Shown here: positions 6,619 through 7,520 of the stretch, piece after piece | How the letters are laid out: every line of letters begins with the position of its first letter | Position numbering within the stretch: the stretch's first letter is position 1 | DNA from: Thermoanaerobacterales bacterium | GTDB lineage: Bacteria > Bacillota > Thermosediminibacteria > Thermosediminibacterales > Tepidanaerobacteraceae | Assembly: GCA_012839145.1 (NCBI GenBank) | Contig: DUNY01000028.1 | Span: 1-7,520, forward strand | Reading direction: 5' to 3' | DNA length: 7,520 nt | Made by a program: the position numbers and the translations under genes | The notes under the pieces: model-generated | The model's database searches: none | Seen by the model: only the letters and a program-made list of their open reading frames with translations | What the model was told of the DNA's origin: nothing

Positions 6619-7520
6619 ATGTACAAGCCCATAAAGGTCTTTTTGAATGTTTATAAACAAAAAAACAGAAAAAGCTTTTATTTGGATGATCTTGAAAAGT
6701 TCCTATTGGAAAAATCCGGAGGATCTTCGAACTACCATCAAAAGGGCGGCTATCACAGCTTATATAAGGGGCTGGAAAGGCTCTCACAAGAAGGATTCGT
6801 AAAACCTATGAAGACCGTGGGGTATAATGGCAAATATCCACCCTTGAAACTTCGATGGTCTATTGTGGAAGATGAGATTGCCCCAAGATGGAAGAGTGAA
6901 GACATCCTAAGGCTGTCCGACTTGCTGGATTTTAGTACATACATTAAATATCCCCAGCTGCAAACCGACAGAGAGTGGCAGTTTATTTTGCGAATACATG
7001 AGTTTTTACGAAATAGAGACCGGCGAGAATGGGCTAGTTGTGAGGAAAGATGTTTGGAGCTCTTTGATAATGAGAAGTTTCTAGACCCAAAGGAAGAAAT
7101 GGATAATGGAGTAATGAAACGATTAAAATTGTCTTATGACGATCTAAAAATGAAAAAATACGGTCAGATGTTTGTATATTGGAATCGCGGTGTAAGACAG
7201 ATTAAAACAGCCATCATATTGGAAAACCACTCCACTTTTTTCTCATATAAAAGGGCGGCCATGGAGGGGTGTGACATATTCGGGATTTACCCTGATGCCA
7301 TAATTTATGGCCAAGGCAAGGATATAATAAGCAGCTTTTCTTTTATACATGAAATTGCCGATGCTGAAATGATAAAAGTTTTTTACTTCGGGGATATGGA
7401 CCCAGAAGGCTATATGATTTACAAATCCTTAAAGGAAGAGTACAATTATATAAATATTTCACTTCAATTAGATGCCTACAAAAAGCTGTTAGATTTCGGA
7501 AAATCTTATCCAATCAAAAA
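6619..7520 (+). CDS. JetD-like (DUF3322/DUF2220) Toprim nuclease, 5' part; gene continues past the right edge
   Basis: An open frame of 300 codons with no stop before the edge. The ATG has AGGAAGGG five bases upstream. I recognise the Wadjet JetD family, a topoisomerase VI A/Spo11-like nuclease that cleaves plasmid DNA when partnered with the JetABC SMC complex. Residues about 1-85 look like a winged-helix DNA-binding region (YHSLYKGLERLSQEGFVKP... YPPLKLRW). Residues about 85-195 are the middle region, with the family-like ERCLELFDNEKFLD (143-156). A Toprim domain starts near 197: acidic E202 in IILENHSTFF, then YFGDMDPEG (256-264) with D259 and D261, the metal-binding residues expected of an active enzyme. 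The remaining C-terminal part lies outside the window. No jetA/B/C genes occur upstream, whereas jetD is usually last in the operon. Family assignment is from remembered motifs; membership of a full system is unproven. Confidence 0.8.
   Translation, partial: MYKPIKVFLNVYKQKNRKSFYLDDLEKFLLEKSGGSSNYHQKGGYHSLYKGLERLSQEGFVKPMKTVGYNGKYPPLKLRWSIVEDEIAPRWKSEDILRLSDLLDFSTYIKYPQLQTDREWQFILRIHEFLRNRDRREWASCEERCLELFDNEKFLDPKEEMDNGVMKRLKLSYDDLKMKKYGQMFVYWNRGVRQIKTAIILENHSTFFSYKRAAMEGCDIFGIYPDAIIYGQGKDIISSFSFIHEIADAEMIKVFYFGDMDPEGYMIYKSLKEEYNYINISLQLDAYKKLLDFGKSYPIK

Noticed and set aside
2829..7520. recQ and the jetD-like gene as parts of one defence island
   Set aside because: A convergent housekeeping gap gene and separate promoters lie between them, and this RecQ has the ordinary domain layout of a chromosomal helicase.
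1..7520. CRISPR arrays, tRNA or rRNA genes, insertion sequences, riboswitches
   Set aside because: No regularly spaced repeats, cloverleaf or rRNA-like segments, transposase motifs, or recognisable T-box or riboswitch signatures were seen on either strand by eye.

Overview
The window reads as chromosomal DNA of a low-to-moderate GC Gram-positive bacterium, most likely a member of the Clostridia. The evidence is strong AGGAGG-type ribosome binding sites, a TTG start, sigma-A-like promoters, a RecQ with the C-terminal helix-turn-helix extension common in Firmicutes, and a GapB-like glyceraldehyde-3-phosphate dehydrogenase behind a CcpN-like operator. Nothing in it looks like phage, transposon, CRISPR or stable RNA.

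Left part (1-2343, minus strand): a tightly packed three-gene operon. It is read from 2343 downwards: an exported, membrane-anchored protein with three NEW3/Ig-like modules; an ABC-2-type ATPase 2 bases later; and an ABC-2-type permease that overlaps the ATPase gene by 8 bases and runs off the left edge. Together they look like an exporter with a dedicated extracytoplasmic partner; the substrate is unknown.

Middle (2344-5103): a 485-base divergent intergenic region, then recQ on the plus strand with a good promoter just upstream. That promoter is the downstream copy of a degenerate ~80-base tandem duplication. A long stem-loop follows recQ and separates it from the convergent gap gene.

Right part (5200-7520): a standalone gap gene on the minus strand. 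Its residues resemble the NADP-preferring, gluconeogenic GapB type. Its promoter (extended -10) lies inside a 12-bp perfect inverted repeat whose arms match the CcpN box as I recall it, so sequence and operator agree on a gluconeogenic, glucose-repressed role. Diverging from it, after a 375-base intergenic region, is the 5' part of a gene for a JetD-like protein (DUF3322/DUF2220, winged helix plus Toprim nuclease domain), the DNA-cleaving subunit of Wadjet anti-plasmid systems. It is cut by the window edge after 300 codons. No jetA, jetB or jetC precedes it, so it is either an orphan or the first gene of an unusually ordered locus lying to the right; this is the most promising lead in the window.
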